In this document: positions 46,829-56,095 of the stretch, one piece after another | Position numbering within the stretch: position 1 is the stretch's first letter | Layout of the letters: the number at the start of each line of letters is the position of its first letter | Source of the DNA: an uncultured beta proteobacterium | GTDB lineage: Bacteria; Pseudomonadota; Gammaproteobacteria; Burkholderiales; SG8-39 | Length of the DNA: 64,000 bases | Direction of reading: 5' to 3' | Assembly (NCBI GenBank): GCA_903859155.1 | Contig: CAIOLO010000032.1 | Coordinates: 1-64,000 of the forward strand | Program-made: the position numbers and the translations under genes | Notes under the pieces: generated by a model | Seen by the model: the letters and a program-made list of their open reading frames with translations, nothing else | Told to the model about the DNA's origin: nothing | Database searches by the model: none

Positions 46829-47188
46829 ATGAGCATGAAAAAAGACGGGCTTGAGCACAAGATTCCCGGCACCACCATTTTCGACGGCACCCAGGCCCGC
46901 AAAGGCTATGCGCTGAACAAGATGTGTTTTTCGTTCAACAGCGCCGAGAATCGCGCCGAGTTCAAGGCCGACGAGGATGCCTACTGCGCCAAATACGCCC
47001 TGAATGCCCAGCAACGCGAGGCCATCCGCAATCGCAACGTCCTGCAACTGATCGCCGCGGGCGGCAATATCTATTACCTGGCGAAGTTCGGCGGGATTTT
47101 CGGGCTCGATGTCCAGGATGTCGGCGCACAGCAGACCGGGATGACCAAGGACGCCTTCAAGGCCAAACTTCTGGCGGCAGGGAGATAA
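46829..47188 (+). CDS. LigA-like extradiol dioxygenase alpha subunit (copy 2)
   Basis: 119 residues, the common LigA length without the copy-1 tail. PGTTIFDGTQARKGYALNKM and IAAGGNIYYLAKF are conserved. GGGGGAAA lies before the ATG. Downstream LigB-like gene starts two bases after its stop codon. It is quite different from copy 1, so it may serve another substrate such as gallate or a methoxylated derivative. Confidence 0.9.
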   Translation: MSMKKDGLEHKIPGTTIFDGTQARKGYALNKMCFSFNSAENRAEFKADEDAYCAKYALNAQQREAIRNRNVLQLIAAGGNIYYLAKFGGIFGLDVQDVGAQQTGMTKDAFKAKLLAAGR

Positions 47189-47190
47189 GC

Positions 47191-48033
47191 ATGGCGAAAA
47201 TTGTCGGTTGCATCACCACCACCCACGTCCCGTCCATCGGCGGCGCCATCGCCAAGAACCTGCAGCACGACCCTTACTGGAGCCCGTTTTTCGACGGCTT
47301 CACGCCGGTGCATGCGTGGCTGAAAAAAGTGAAACCCGACGTCGCGGTCGTCATCTACAACGACCACGGCCTGAATTTCTTCCTCGACAAGATGCCCACC
47401 TTTGCGGTCGGCGCCGCGGCCCAGTACCGCCATGCCGATGAAGGCTGGGGCATTCCGATCGTACCGCCGTTCAAGGGCGACCTGGATCTATCCTGGCAGA
47501 TCATCAACACCCTGGTGGAAAAGGAGTTCGACATCGTGACCTGCCAGGAAATGCTGGTGGACCATGCATTCACCATTCCGATGTCCTTGCTCTATCCGGG
47601 CGGCGAAAGCCCGCCGCTGCGCACCGTACCCATCTGTGTCAATACCGTGCAGTTTCCGATTCCTTCGGCGCGGCGCTGCTACAAGCTGGGCGAGGCCATC
47701 GGCAGTGCCATCGAGTCATGGGATTCAGATGCCAGGGTAGTCGTCCTGGGAACGGGCGGGCTGTCGCACCAGCTCGATGGCGAGCGCGCCGGTTTCATGA
47801 ACAAGCCTTTCGACCTGCAATTCATCGACAGCCTCATCAGCCAGCCCGACTGGGCGACCCAGTATTCATCGACCGAGCTGGTCGAACTGGTGGGATCGCA
47901 GGGCGTGGAACTGCTCAACTGGCTGGCCGCACGCGCCACGATGAGCGGCAAGGTGCGCAAGGTCCACTCCAACTATCACATACCGATATCCAATACGGCG
48001 TCGGGGCTGATGGCGATCGAGCCGGCGCACTAG
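47191..48033 (+). CDS. LigB-like extradiol dioxygenase beta subunit (copy 2)
   Basis: 280 residues with the same metal site as copy 1: His12 (TTTHVPSIG), His59 (IYNDHGLNF), and C-terminal Glu in QGVELLNWL. GTGGLSHQLDG holds the acid/base His. Clear divergence from copy 1 elsewhere suggests specialised substrate range rather than a recent duplication. It forms a two-gene unit with its LigA-like partner, behind its own terminator-separated promoter region. Confidence 0.9.
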   Translation: MAKIVGCITTTHVPSIGGAIAKNLQHDPYWSPFFDGFTPVHAWLKKVKPDVAVVIYNDHGLNFFLDKMPTFAVGAAAQYRHADEGWGIPIVPPFKGDLDLSWQIINTLVEKEFDIVTCQEMLVDHAFTIPMSLLYPGGESPPLRTVPICVNTVQFPIPSARRCYKLGEAIGSAIESWDSDARVVVLGTGGLSHQLDGERAGFMNKPFDLQFIDSLISQPDWATQYSSTELVELVGSQGVELLNWLAARATMSGKVRKVHSNYHIPISNTASGLMAIEPAH

Positions 48034-48089
48034 GCCCCGGGGGGCCTGCCGACACCCTCCCACGGAGCCGAGGCCCCCGCGTCGTCCAG

Positions 48090-49064
48090 TTACTCGGGCT
48101 TGAGGTTGATGCGTTTCATCAGGCCCGACACCTGCGCCAGCCCGTTGCGCAGGCTCTCGGCCATCTCGTCGGGATTGAGAACTGCGATCTCCGTGGCGTT
48201 GGTCTCGTGGTAGGTGCGAACTTCCTGCGAGTCCATCGCCGCCTTGGCCGCGGCGAACAGGCGGTTGACGATCGGCCGCGGCAGGCCGGCCGGTCCGAGA
48301 ATGCCGGTCCAGCCCGGGGATCGGACAATGCCGGGAAGCGTCTCCGCGACGGTGGGAATGCCGGGCACCGTATTGCTGCGGTTCTTCTCCATGATGGCGA
48401 TCAACCGCAGCTTGCCCGCGGCAATATGCGGTTTGACGTTGTTGTAGGACATCACGCCGATTTCGATGCGTCCGGCGGCGACATCGGTGGCCAGCGGGGC
48501 CGACCCCTTGTAGGGGACATGCACGATATCGATACCCGCCACCTCCTTGAGGATCTCGCCATCGAGATGAAAAGCGGAACCAATGCCCGAACTGCCGAAA
48601 GAAAGTTTTCCCGGGTTCTGCTTGCAGTAATCGATCAGTTCGCGGATGGAGCGAATCGGCAAAACCGCGGGCACGGTGATGGTTCTCATGCTCTCGAACA
48701 GCGAAATGATCGGCGTCAGGTCCTTTTGCGGATTCCAGGTGACGCTCTTGAGCATCAGGTAGCCCCCCACCAGAGTGCTGGTGGTGGCAAACAGCAGCGT
48801 ATAACCGTCGGCGGGCGAACGCGCCACGATCTCGGTGCCGATCAGGCCGTTCGCGCCGGGGCGATTCTCCAAAATGATCTGCTGCCCCAGCATTTCCACC
48901 ATCTTGGGCATCATGACGCGCGCATAGGGATCGATCCCGCCGGGCGGATAGGGCACCACCAGACGGATGGGCCTGTCGGGGTAGACCTGTGCCGGGCAAG
49001 GCACGGACGCCACACCTGTGGCCACGGCAAGAATCGTAGCGACAACTACCGGTTTGCAATTCAT
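48090..49064 (-). CDS. Bug/TctC-family binding protein 4
   Basis: 324 residues; signal peptide ends at CPAQ, mature start VYPDRPIRLVVPYPPGG. NRPGANGLIGTE, VPYKGSAPLATDV and a full-length C-terminus (INLKPE) are present. It converges on the second ligAB unit, with only 56 bp between. A ligand related to that pathway (protocatechuate, gallate) is plausible but unproven. Confidence 0.92.
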   Translation of the reverse strand: MNCKPVVVATILAVATGVASVPCPAQVYPDRPIRLVVPYPPGGIDPYARVMMPKMVEMLGQQIILENRPGANGLIGTEIVARSPADGYTLLFATTSTLVGGYLMLKSVTWNPQKDLTPIISLFESMRTITVPAVLPIRSIRELIDYCKQNPGKLSFGSSGIGSAFHLDGEILKEVAGIDIVHVPYKGSAPLATDVAAGRIEIGVMSYNNVKPHIAAGKLRLIAIMEKNRSNTVPGIPTVAETLPGIVRSPGWTGILGPAGLPRPIVNRLFAAAKAAMDSQEVRTYHETNATEIAVLNPDEMAESLRNGLAQVSGLMKRINLKPE

Positions 49065-49154
49065 GTTTCCCCCCAGAATAAATCGCGTTACGCGGGAATT
49101 ATGGCAGAGTGCCGCGTATTGGTGGGCGATCCCGGGGGCCGCGAGCGGGCCGTG

Positions 49155-49319
49155 CTAGGCCGTCGGCGGTATTTCCGTGGCAGGTGGCGCCGCAGCAGGA
49201 TCGGCGTCCTTCTCCGGCACATCGGTGGTCGCGAGTTTCTTCAGGCGCTTCGCTTCTTTCTTTTGCGCCTTGCTCAATTCGCGTTGACGCTTCGCAAAAT
49301 CATAGTTGGGTTTGGCCAA
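49155..49319 (-). CDS. Small Lys/Glu-rich protein (54 residues)
   Basis: Starts with TTG at 49319 behind AAAGGA and reads MAKPNYDFAKRQRELSKAQ followed by KKEAKRLKKL and a Pro/Ala-rich tail ending IPPTA. Short proteins of this type, with a Phe-x-x-x-Arg-x-Arg-Glu-Leu start, are common in Burkholderiales; their role is unknown. Codon use is coding-like. Confidence 0.6.
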   Translation of the reverse strand: MAKPNYDFAKRQRELSKAQKKEAKRLKKLATTDVPEKDADPAAAPPATEIPPTA

Positions 49320-49384
49320 TTTGTTCCTTTCAGCAATGAATCCGGTCCAGAACCCAGAGAGTAAGCGTTTTCGCCCCTGCCGGC

Positions 49385-51127
49385 TTATTCAGACAAGTGG
49401 CGCGGCGGCGTATCCGGAATCAAAAGCTGCGCGTCGTACTGCCCGCCGCTCCACAGGACATGCTCGCCTTTGTTGCGCGCGGACACCAGTGATTCGCCGG
49501 TCACCGGGTTGCCCACGTGCAGAATCGGATGCCCGGCGATCAGGATGCGCAGAGTCTCCCCCGCGTGCCACAGGCAACCCATCGGCCAGAATTCAATGTC
49601 GACCGGCACTCTCTCGCCGGGTCTGAGCAACTGCTCGCTCCGGTGTGTGTGCCAGGGCTGGCCGGGCGTGGATCGAACCGGGTCGAGTTCGCGATGGCTG
49701 GCGCGCAGGAAGCCGCGCGCCGGCTCGGCCACCCAGTTGACGCCATAGACCGTGTACGGAACGCGCCGACCCGCGGCATCCAGCTTCTGCGCAACCACGA
49801 AAAGGTCCATGTCATCATTGCCCCTGGCCTCGACCCAGAGGCGCAGGCTCATGTGGCCGGTCAATTCGGCATCCGCCTCGAAGCGATAATCGAATGCGGC
49901 CTGCCCCTGTGTCGCGCTGTAGGCAAGGCTGGCTTCGCCAGCCACCCTTGTCCGCGACATCTTTCCGGAGGCCGCGTCGAGAAACAGCGGCCGGTGCCGA
50001 GTACGCGCCAGCGGCCATTCGTTTTCGGCGCGATAGGCATTGGTCGGTTTGTCGATCGCACGGTCCATGATGGCGATGCGCACGCGCGGCGTTTGTTCCC
50101 AGCCGTTGTCGATGTCCTTGAGGAAATGATCGAAGAATCTGCGCAGATCCTCGACGTTGGCGGGATCGTAGTAATCAGGCCACTCCCAGCCGTCGTGAAT
50201 GCGCAGCCATTTATCCGCGGAACCCAGCTGCTTGAAGCCTTCGAACGATCCGCGCGAATGCAGACGGCTGTTCCAGCTTGCCACCACGTAGGCGGGACAC
50301 TGCGTCAGTTCGTGCTTCGCGCGTTTTCCCTCCCAGTAATCATTCCAGGTCGGGTATTTCGCCGCCATGCCAGGGCAATCCTCGACCCGTGTGCGCGAAT
50401 GCAGCCCATCCCAGACGAAATCGATCCAGTTGCCGGGCGCCGTGGTAATGCCGCCCAGCGCGACGTTTTCGCGATACAGGTCCGACCAGCCCTCCCAGGG
50501 CGCGATCGCCGCCAGATGCGGCGGGCGCGTCGCCGCGGCGTACCACTGACATTGCGCCAGCCAGGAATTGCCCGATAACGCCACCTTGCCGTTGCACCAG
50601 GGCTGCGCGGCAATCCACTCGATCAGATCGTGCATGTCCGCGGCCTCGCCGCCGCCGGCATCACCGCTATCCGCATTGCTGCCACCCGCATTGGAACTAC
50701 CCGCATTGCAGCTACCCGCATTGCAGCCACCAATAGTGAGCAGATCGCCTTCGGACATCCAGCTGCCGCGCGCGTCGGGGTTGACCACGGCGTAACCATG
50801 CCGGCACCAGTACTGCGGGTCGGGCGCCTCGAACTTGGTCCACTTGCCGGGCACCCCCTCTGGCACGCAGGTGCGGTTGGAAAAACGGTCGAATCCTCCC
50901 GGGCCGGTCTGGTGCTTGCCATACGGGCTCCAGGCGATGATGGCTGGCGCTGCAGCGCCAGCCTGCGCCGGCCGGAAAATATCTGCGCTGATCTTCACCC
51001 CGTCGCGCATCGGCACCATGACATCCCGCTCAATGCGCACGCCATCCTCGACGCTGTCCCCGGGCCTGAATCCCGGGTAGCCGCCTTCGTCGAGGTTCCT
51101 GCCTTTACGCCACAGCACGTCGAACAT
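49385..51127 (-). CDS. CocE/NonD-family hydrolase (S15 X-Pro peptidase-like)
   Basis: 580 residues. The alpha/beta-hydrolase core has GVKISADIFRPA, VVNPDARGSWMSEGDL and the nucleophile elbow ALSGNSWLAQCQW. The C-terminal half is a jelly-roll/carbohydrate-binding-like domain (VDIEFWPMGCLWHAGETLR). It hydrolyses an ester or amide; the exact substrate is unknown. An Asn-Ala-Gly-rich insert of about 25 residues sits before the nucleophile and arises from a 15-bp repeat (50671-50730). AGGAG precedes the ATG at 51127. Confidence 0.88.
   Translation of the reverse strand: MFDVLWRKGRNLDEGGYPGFRPGDSVEDGVRIERDVMVPMRDGVKISADIFRPAQAGAAAPAIIAWSPYGKHQTGPGGFDRFSNRTCVPEGVPGKWTKFEAPDPQYWCRHGYAVVNPDARGSWMSEGDLLTIGGCNAGSCNAGSSNAGGSNADSGDAGGGEAADMHDLIEWIAAQPWCNGKVALSGNSWLAQCQWYAAATRPPHLAAIAPWEGWSDLYRENVALGGITTAPGNWIDFVWDGLHSRTRVEDCPGMAAKYPTWNDYWEGKRAKHELTQCPAYVVASWNSRLHSRGSFEGFKQLGSADKWLRIHDGWEWPDYYDPANVEDLRRFFDHFLKDIDNGWEQTPRVRIAIMDRAIDKPTNAYRAENEWPLARTRHRPLFLDAASGKMSRTRVAGEASLAYSATQGQAAFDYRFEADAELTGHMSLRLWVEARGNDDMDLFVVAQKLDAAGRRVPYTVYGVNWVAEPARGFLRASHRELDPVRSTPGQPWHTHRSEQLLRPGERVPVDIEFWPMGCLWHAGETLRILIAGHPILHVGNPVTGESLVSARNKGEHVLWSGGQYDAQLLIPDTPPRHLSE
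50671..50730 (-). repeat. Four 15-bp tandem units within the CocE gene
   Basis: Units start CCGCATTG at 50671, 50686, 50701 and 50716. They stay in frame and encode five-residue units of type CNAGS. A more diverged unit may precede them. Confidence 0.85.
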
Positions 51128-51290
51128 TGATTTATCGCTCCTGTTATCCGGCCACCCTGGCGCGCGGCGCACCCCTCGCTTCCCGCAAGCTTATATGATC
51201 GAACGGGTTTTCGACGGGCAACACCTTGCCGGCTTTAGCGGTTCAGCGTAGATTCGCGGTTCGCAAAAATCGAATCCTGAGGGGGAGCGT

Positions 51291-52274
51291 ATGCATGCAA
51301 AGTCACGACTGCCACGCTGGTCGGGGGCACTCGCCGCAGCGGCATTGATGGGATGTCAAACCGGCGTGCTGCAAGCGCAGGTCTGGCCTGCCAAACCGGT
51401 TCGCGTGGTAGTGGCATTCGCCCCCGGCGGTCTGGCTGACGGCATTGCGCGTCTGGTCGGGCAAAAACTCGGTGATCGCCTCGGTCAGGCCGTCGTTGTC
51501 GAAAACCGCGGCGGCGCGGGTGGCAATATCGGCGCGCGCCAGGTGGTCGGCGCCGCACCCGACGGCTACACGCTGCTTGCCCACACCGCGGCCAGCGCGA
51601 TCAACGTGTCGCTGTACAAGAATTCCGGATTTGACTTCCTCAACGACCTGCTGCCCATCGCCAATACCGGATCGACACCCGGCCTTTTCGCGGTGCACTC
51701 ATCCAATCCGGCCACCAGCCTGCAGGACCTGATCCGCCGCGCCAAAGATAAAGGCCTGAGCTATTCGACCGCGGGCATCGGCACCTCTTCTCACCTGGCT
51801 GCAGAATATCTGTTCAACACCCTGGCCGGCATCAAGGCCACGCACGTGCCTTATCAGGGCGGCGCACCCGCCATCACCGCTGTGGTCAGCAACCAGGTGG
51901 AAGTGGTCAGCGCGTCGATGCCGCCGGTGGCGGTATTCATCAAGCAGGGAACGCTCAAGGCGCTGGCCGTATCGAGCCTGAAACGCGTTGACAGCCTGCC
52001 CGCCGTGCCGACGGTGAGCGAAGCCGGTTTCGCCGATTTTGAAGAGCGCTCCTGGGTCGGCTTTTTTGCGCCCGCCCGAACGCCCGGGACCATCATCAAC
52101 CGCCTGAACACCGAGATCAACCAGATCGTGCTGCTGCCGGATGTCAAAGAACGGCTCGCCGCACAGGGCATGGAACCCCAGGCCGGTTCGGCCGCCGAAT
52201 TCGCGGCGTATGTCAGGAAGGAAGTCGACATGTGGGCAAGGATCGTCAAGACCGTTGGCGTCACGGTTGACTGA
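51291..52274 (+). CDS. Bug/TctC-family binding protein 5
   Basis: 327 residues. After a signal peptide (possibly with a weak lipobox LMGC at residue 22) the mature part begins VWPAKPVRVVVAFAPGG. The interdomain motif is VPYQGG rather than PYKG. ENRGGAGGNIGA and APDGYTLL are conserved. It is followed within 45 bp by a relic of another TctC gene and then an ACMSD-like amidohydrolase. Confidence 0.92.
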   Translation: MHAKSRLPRWSGALAAAALMGCQTGVLQAQVWPAKPVRVVVAFAPGGLADGIARLVGQKLGDRLGQAVVVENRGGAGGNIGARQVVGAAPDGYTLLAHTAASAINVSLYKNSGFDFLNDLLPIANTGSTPGLFAVHSSNPATSLQDLIRRAKDKGLSYSTAGIGTSSHLAAEYLFNTLAGIKATHVPYQGGAPAITAVVSNQVEVVSASMPPVAVFIKQGTLKALAVSSLKRVDSLPAVPTVSEAGFADFEERSWVGFFAPARTPGTIINRLNTEINQIVLLPDVKERLAAQGMEPQAGSAAEFAAYVRKEVDMWARIVKTVGVTVD

Positions 52275-52316
52275 CTCCCGCTGACTCTCCACAGGGAACA
52301 TCGAATTTCAGCACTC

Positions 52317-52418
52317 ATGGCTGCGGGCAGCACGCCCGGTCGATTTATGGGTGCCATGAAAACCCATCCGCTGAGATGGATTAAGATCGCCAAGGCCGCG
52401 AATATCAAGCCGGAGTAA
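52317..52418 (+). pseudogene. TctC C-terminal relic
   Basis: A 34-codon frame ending LRWIKIAKAANIKPE-stop reproduces the normal C-terminus of TctC proteins (helix, then W-x-K-x-x-K-x-A-x-I-K-P-E). The rest of the gene is missing; no signal peptide or pocket motifs are nearby. It stands directly after intact TctC 5, so it is likely left by deletion of a neighbouring tandem copy. Confidence 0.7.
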
Positions 52419-52534
52419 ATCGATCGGGAAATACACCCTTCATCCGGTGCCGCCCCCGCTCACGCCGGCGTGCAATTCCGTGCCCTGCAGTTGCGGTAAT
52501 CAAGAGTCCTTCAACAAACATTCACAGGAAAATC

Positions 52535-53542
52535 ATGGCCGGAAAAAGAGGCTGGATCGACGTTCATTATCACGCCATGAACGCCCCCTACGAGAAAGCG
52601 CTGGCCGCCATCGGCGGCATCATCCGAACACCAAAATGGTCGCGCCAAGACGCGATCGAATTCAGCGACCGACAGGACATCGGCACGGGCCTGCTGTCCC
52701 TGGGCATCCCCGGAGCGCATTTTGGCGACGACGCCGCGGCGCGCGACCTATCCAGGCGCTGCAACGACGACCTGGCCGATTTTGTCGCGCTGCATCCGAA
52801 ACGTTTTGGCTTGTTTGCGATAACCCCCATGCCGGATATCGAGGGGGCCTGCGCCGAGGCCGCGCGCGCACTCGACACGCTGGGCGCCGACGGCGTGGTG
52901 GTGCTCTCGAGCTACAACGGACAATACCTGGGCCAACCTCAATGGGACCCGCTGCTCCAGGTGCTGAACCAGCGCAAGGCTGTCTGCTTCATACATCCGA
53001 ACAACCATACATTGACGGCCGAGGTGCGCAAGGGCTTCAGCCCCGGCATCGGCAATTTTCTGGGCGAGTTCATGTTCGACACCACCCGCGCCGGGCTGAA
53101 TCTGCTGTTCAACAATTGTCTCGACCGCTATTCGGATATCAAATTCATCCTGGCGCACGCCGGCGGCACGCTGCCGTATTTCTCCTGGCGGCTCGGGGAA
53201 ATCATGGAACGGCAGATGACCAACGATCCGTGGGACACGCAGTACCGCTCCGCCTTCATGGATGCCTACGCCGGCAAGGTCACCAAGGCGCTGGTGCTGG
53301 CGAAATTGCGGCGCTTCTATTTCGACACGGCGCTCTCGGCGGGACCGCAATCGCTGGGCAGTCTGCTTCAGGTCGCCGACCACGACAAGATACTGTTCGG
53401 CAGCGACTGGCCCTATTGCCCGGAAACCATGGCGACCGACATGATCGCCGAGTTGGAGAACAATCCCCTGCTCGATGAGAAACTCAAGCGTGCCATCGCC
53501 CGCGACAATGCCTTGAAACTGTTTCCGCGGCTCGCCGGGTAA
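52535..53542 (+). CDS. ACMSD-type amidohydrolase (decarboxylase-like)
   Basis: 335 residues. IDVHYHAMN gives His11-x-His13, followed by CFIHPNN, LAHAGGTLPYF and FGSDWPY with the catalytic Asp. This pattern fits the ACMSD/2-hydroxy-acid decarboxylase branch. It may decarboxylate an aromatic or unsaturated acid. It follows the TctC 5 gene on the same strand and may share its transcript. The ATG lies behind CAGGAAAATC. Confidence 0.85.
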   Translation: MAGKRGWIDVHYHAMNAPYEKALAAIGGIIRTPKWSRQDAIEFSDRQDIGTGLLSLGIPGAHFGDDAAARDLSRRCNDDLADFVALHPKRFGLFAITPMPDIEGACAEAARALDTLGADGVVVLSSYNGQYLGQPQWDPLLQVLNQRKAVCFIHPNNHTLTAEVRKGFSPGIGNFLGEFMFDTTRAGLNLLFNNCLDRYSDIKFILAHAGGTLPYFSWRLGEIMERQMTNDPWDTQYRSAFMDAYAGKVTKALVLAKLRRFYFDTALSAGPQSLGSLLQVADHDKILFGSDWPYCPETMATDMIAELENNPLLDEKLKRAIARDNALKLFPRLAG

Positions 53543-53577
53543 CGGGTTCACCGGGTACGGCCGGAGGGGGCTTTTTC

Positions 53578-54570
53578 CTACTCCGGCGTTATGGCGGCCT
53601 CCCGGATGACCCGTTCATACACAGTGAAAGCATCCCGGTACATTTTGTTGAAATCCGCAGGCGCATTGGCGATAAGAAGCATGCCGCCCGCCTCGATCTT
53701 GGTCCGTACCTCGGGCAGTAGCAAGGCTTTCACCACCTCGGCATGCACGCGCGCGAGAACCGGCGGCGGCAGATTACCCGGTCCGAAAAATCCGAACCAG
53801 GATCCGGGCCGTTCGAGCTTCGGGTATATCTCGGTGATCGCAGGAACCTCGGGGAAATCCCGGTAGCGTTCCTGCTGCATGATGGCCAGCACCTTCAATT
53901 TTCCCGCGCGCTGATGCGGCAGGACGTTGTTGACGGCGCTGAATACCATCTGCACTTCGCCGCTGGTCGCGGCGGTCACCGCGGGGGCCACCCCCTTGTA
54001 AGGCACGTGAATGTACTCGACGCCCACCTGCCGCTTGAAAAGCTCTCCGACCAGGTGAAAAACCCCGGCAATGCCGGAACTGCCGAACGCGACTTTGTTC
54101 GGATTTCTTTTCATGTAGTCGATCAGCTCCTGCAGCGTATTCACCGGCAGCGAGGGATGCACCGCAAGGCAGGTCACCGGATCCGCTGCCGCCGTGATGG
54201 GGGTGAAGTCCCTGCGTGAATCCAGCGCCCAGGTTTTCGAAAGAAAAGTCGGCACGACAGTCGTGCTGGGGCTCATGATCATCAGCGTATGGCCGTCTGG
54301 CGCAGCGTGCGCGACGCGCTCGGCGCCGACGCGCCCCTGCGCGCCGGCCTGGTTCTCGGCCACCACCGCCTGTCCGATCGCTTCGCTCATTTTCTGCGCG
54401 ACAATGCGGGCGATCATGTCCATGGACGAACCCGGTGAAGTGGGTATCACCAGGCGCACCGGTTTTGCAGGCCAGGACTGGGCGTATGCACCCTGCCCCG
54501 CCTGCGCCCAGGCAAACACGCCGGCCGCGCAAACCCACCCCAGCAGAGGCAGGCAGCGCGGCGATATCAC
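53578..54570 (-). CDS. Bug/TctC-family binding protein 6
   Basis: 330 residues. It starts with GTG at 54570 inside the end of the M24-fold gene (overlap GTGA, 4 bp), which signals translational coupling. Signal peptide ends at AYAQ; mature start SWPAKPVRLVIPTSPG. VPYKGVAPAVTAA is intact. The coupling links this receptor with the hydrolase upstream, as at 24790-27049. Confidence 0.92.
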   Translation of the reverse strand: MISPRCLPLLGWVCAAGVFAWAQAGQGAYAQSWPAKPVRLVIPTSPGSSMDMIARIVAQKMSEAIGQAVVAENQAGAQGRVGAERVAHAAPDGHTLMIMSPSTTVVPTFLSKTWALDSRRDFTPITAAADPVTCLAVHPSLPVNTLQELIDYMKRNPNKVAFGSSGIAGVFHLVGELFKRQVGVEYIHVPYKGVAPAVTAATSGEVQMVFSAVNNVLPHQRAGKLKVLAIMQQERYRDFPEVPAITEIYPKLERPGSWFGFFGPGNLPPPVLARVHAEVVKALLLPEVRTKIEAGGMLLIANAPADFNKMYRDAFTVYERVIREAAITPE

Positions 54571-56015
54571 TTCTTCTTTCCCTTGCTTTTCACGGTTTTC
54601 TTTGCCGTGGCTTTCTTTGCCGTGGCTTTCTTTGCCGTGGCTTTCTTTGCCGTGGCTTTCTTTGCCGTGGCTTTCTTTGCCGTGACTTTCTTTGCCGCAA
54701 CCTTCCGCGACGGAGCCTGCGCCGCCGCGCGCGCGGGAAGGCTGACCAGCTTGCGTCCGCCGCGCGGCGCCACGTGCCAGACCCGCGTCGGGATCTTGTT
54801 CAGCGCCTCGCAGCCGTTTTCCGTCACGATGACCGTGCCGCCGATGTTGACCCGGTGATGCACCCCGTCCACCGACAGGCAGGCATTGGGCTCGAAGGCA
54901 AGCACCATGCCGGGCTTCATGATGGCGCTGCGCACGCGTCCGGTGGCCGGCCCGACAAAGCGCACGCCCATGTCGACGTTTTCCATGTTGATGCTCGGCC
55001 GGCCGAGCAGGAAGTGGGGCCCCACCGAATGCACCAGCGGCGTATAGCACCAGCAGCCGGCCGACTTCAGCGGCTCGGCCATCGCGTTGACCAGATCGGT
55101 AAAGGCCATTCCCGGTTTCAGTGCCTTCAAACCGGCCCGATAGGACTCAAGCGCCACCTTCTCGCACTTCTGATTGATGGCATTGAGCGGGTCGATGGCC
55201 ACGGTCATCTGCACCTGCACCTCCTGGTTGCCGCACATCGGCATCAGTTCAGCCTGCATCAGATCGCCCTTCTGCAGCACGCGCGGCGCTTCACCGCGCG
55301 TGGTCCAGCGCGGCGGCCCCCAGGAGAGCGTTGCCGGCCCGGAATTCATCACAATATTGGGATAGCGCAGGCCGATGCCGAAATTGAACATCGCGCGCAC
55401 CGCCTCGGCGTACAGCACTTCCTCGCCCACGCCCTCGCCGGCGACCGCCCCCATGGCCGCGCAGCCGGCCTCGGCGGCTTTTGCCGCATAACGGATCTGC
55501 GCCAGTTCCTCGGCGCTTTTCACCAGCATCAGATGGCTGAATTCGTCGGATATATCCTGGAAGTCGACATCCTTGAGCGAATCGGCGAAGGGCATCCACC
55601 AGTTGGCGGGAATCGCGCCGAAGGGCTCGGTCGGCGCCTCGGAGCGCAGGCCCACCAATCCCAGCCGCCTGCCGCCGCCCAGTTTCTCGCGCACCACCTC
55701 GGCCGCCTGGCCGCCGCTGGTGGCTACCCTGTAGTCCGGCACCCACAGTTCGTGGCCGCGTGCTTCGGACCACTTGGCGCGCAGCACCCGCAGGTTCGCC
55801 CAGGTCAACACCACGGCGTCGCCCTGCAGCGGCAGCACCGTGCATTCCTCGTTGTAATCGTCGCTGATGTAGCTCTCGTACATCTCCCTGGCGCGAAAAC
55901 CCGCAACGACCAGGCAATCCAGCCGGTGCTCGCGCATCAGCGCGCGCACCGAGGACCAGCGGCGGTCGCGCTCGGCGAAAGAAAGAACCGGGGGACGGGC
56001 GTGTTTGACTGGCAT
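54567..56015 (-). CDS. M24 (creatinase-fold) family protein with Lys/Ala repeat tail
   Basis: 482 residues. The N-terminal creatinase domain and pita-bread core resemble Xaa-Pro peptidases (LVHSVGPHFLLGRP, VLAFEPNACLS), but the Asp-Asp metal pair is not obvious (LMQAELMPMCGNQ has Glu and Gln). The last ~44 residues are AAKKVTAKKATAKK-type repeats, like histone H1 or DNA-binding tails. A tail of this sort suggests nucleic acid or anionic-surface binding. ATG 56015 follows GAGGAG. The TctC 6 gene is translationally coupled downstream. Confidence 0.82.
   Translation of the reverse strand: MPVKHARPPVLSFAERDRRWSSVRALMREHRLDCLVVAGFRAREMYESYISDDYNEECTVLPLQGDAVVLTWANLRVLRAKWSEARGHELWVPDYRVATSGGQAAEVVREKLGGGRRLGLVGLRSEAPTEPFGAIPANWWMPFADSLKDVDFQDISDEFSHLMLVKSAEELAQIRYAAKAAEAGCAAMGAVAGEGVGEEVLYAEAVRAMFNFGIGLRYPNIVMNSGPATLSWGPPRWTTRGEAPRVLQKGDLMQAELMPMCGNQEVQVQMTVAIDPLNAINQKCEKVALESYRAGLKALKPGMAFTDLVNAMAEPLKSAGCWCYTPLVHSVGPHFLLGRPSINMENVDMGVRFVGPATGRVRSAIMKPGMVLAFEPNACLSVDGVHHRVNIGGTVIVTENGCEALNKIPTRVWHVAPRGGRKLVSLPARAAAQAPSRKVAAKKVTAKKATAKKATAKKATAKKATAKKATAKKTVKSKGKKK
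54601..54690 (-). repeat. Six 15-bp tandem units encoding the KKATA tail
   Basis: TTTGCCGTGGCTTTC repeats at 54601, 54616, 54631, 54646 and 54661, and with one change at 54676. Each unit encodes five residues (KKATA) of the M24-fold protein's C-terminal tail. Confidence 0.93.
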
Positions 56016-56095
56016 GACGATTTTCTCCTCTGTTAATGCAAACCGGCGGCGCCGGCCCATGTGACGTTCAAGAGTTCACCGAACCCTTATTTTAA

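Noticed and set aside
54583-54858. Plus-strand frame rich in Phe/Ala/Val (FFAVAFFAVAFF)
   Set aside because: It is the reverse reading of the KKATA repeat and imitates a membrane helix only by complementarity.
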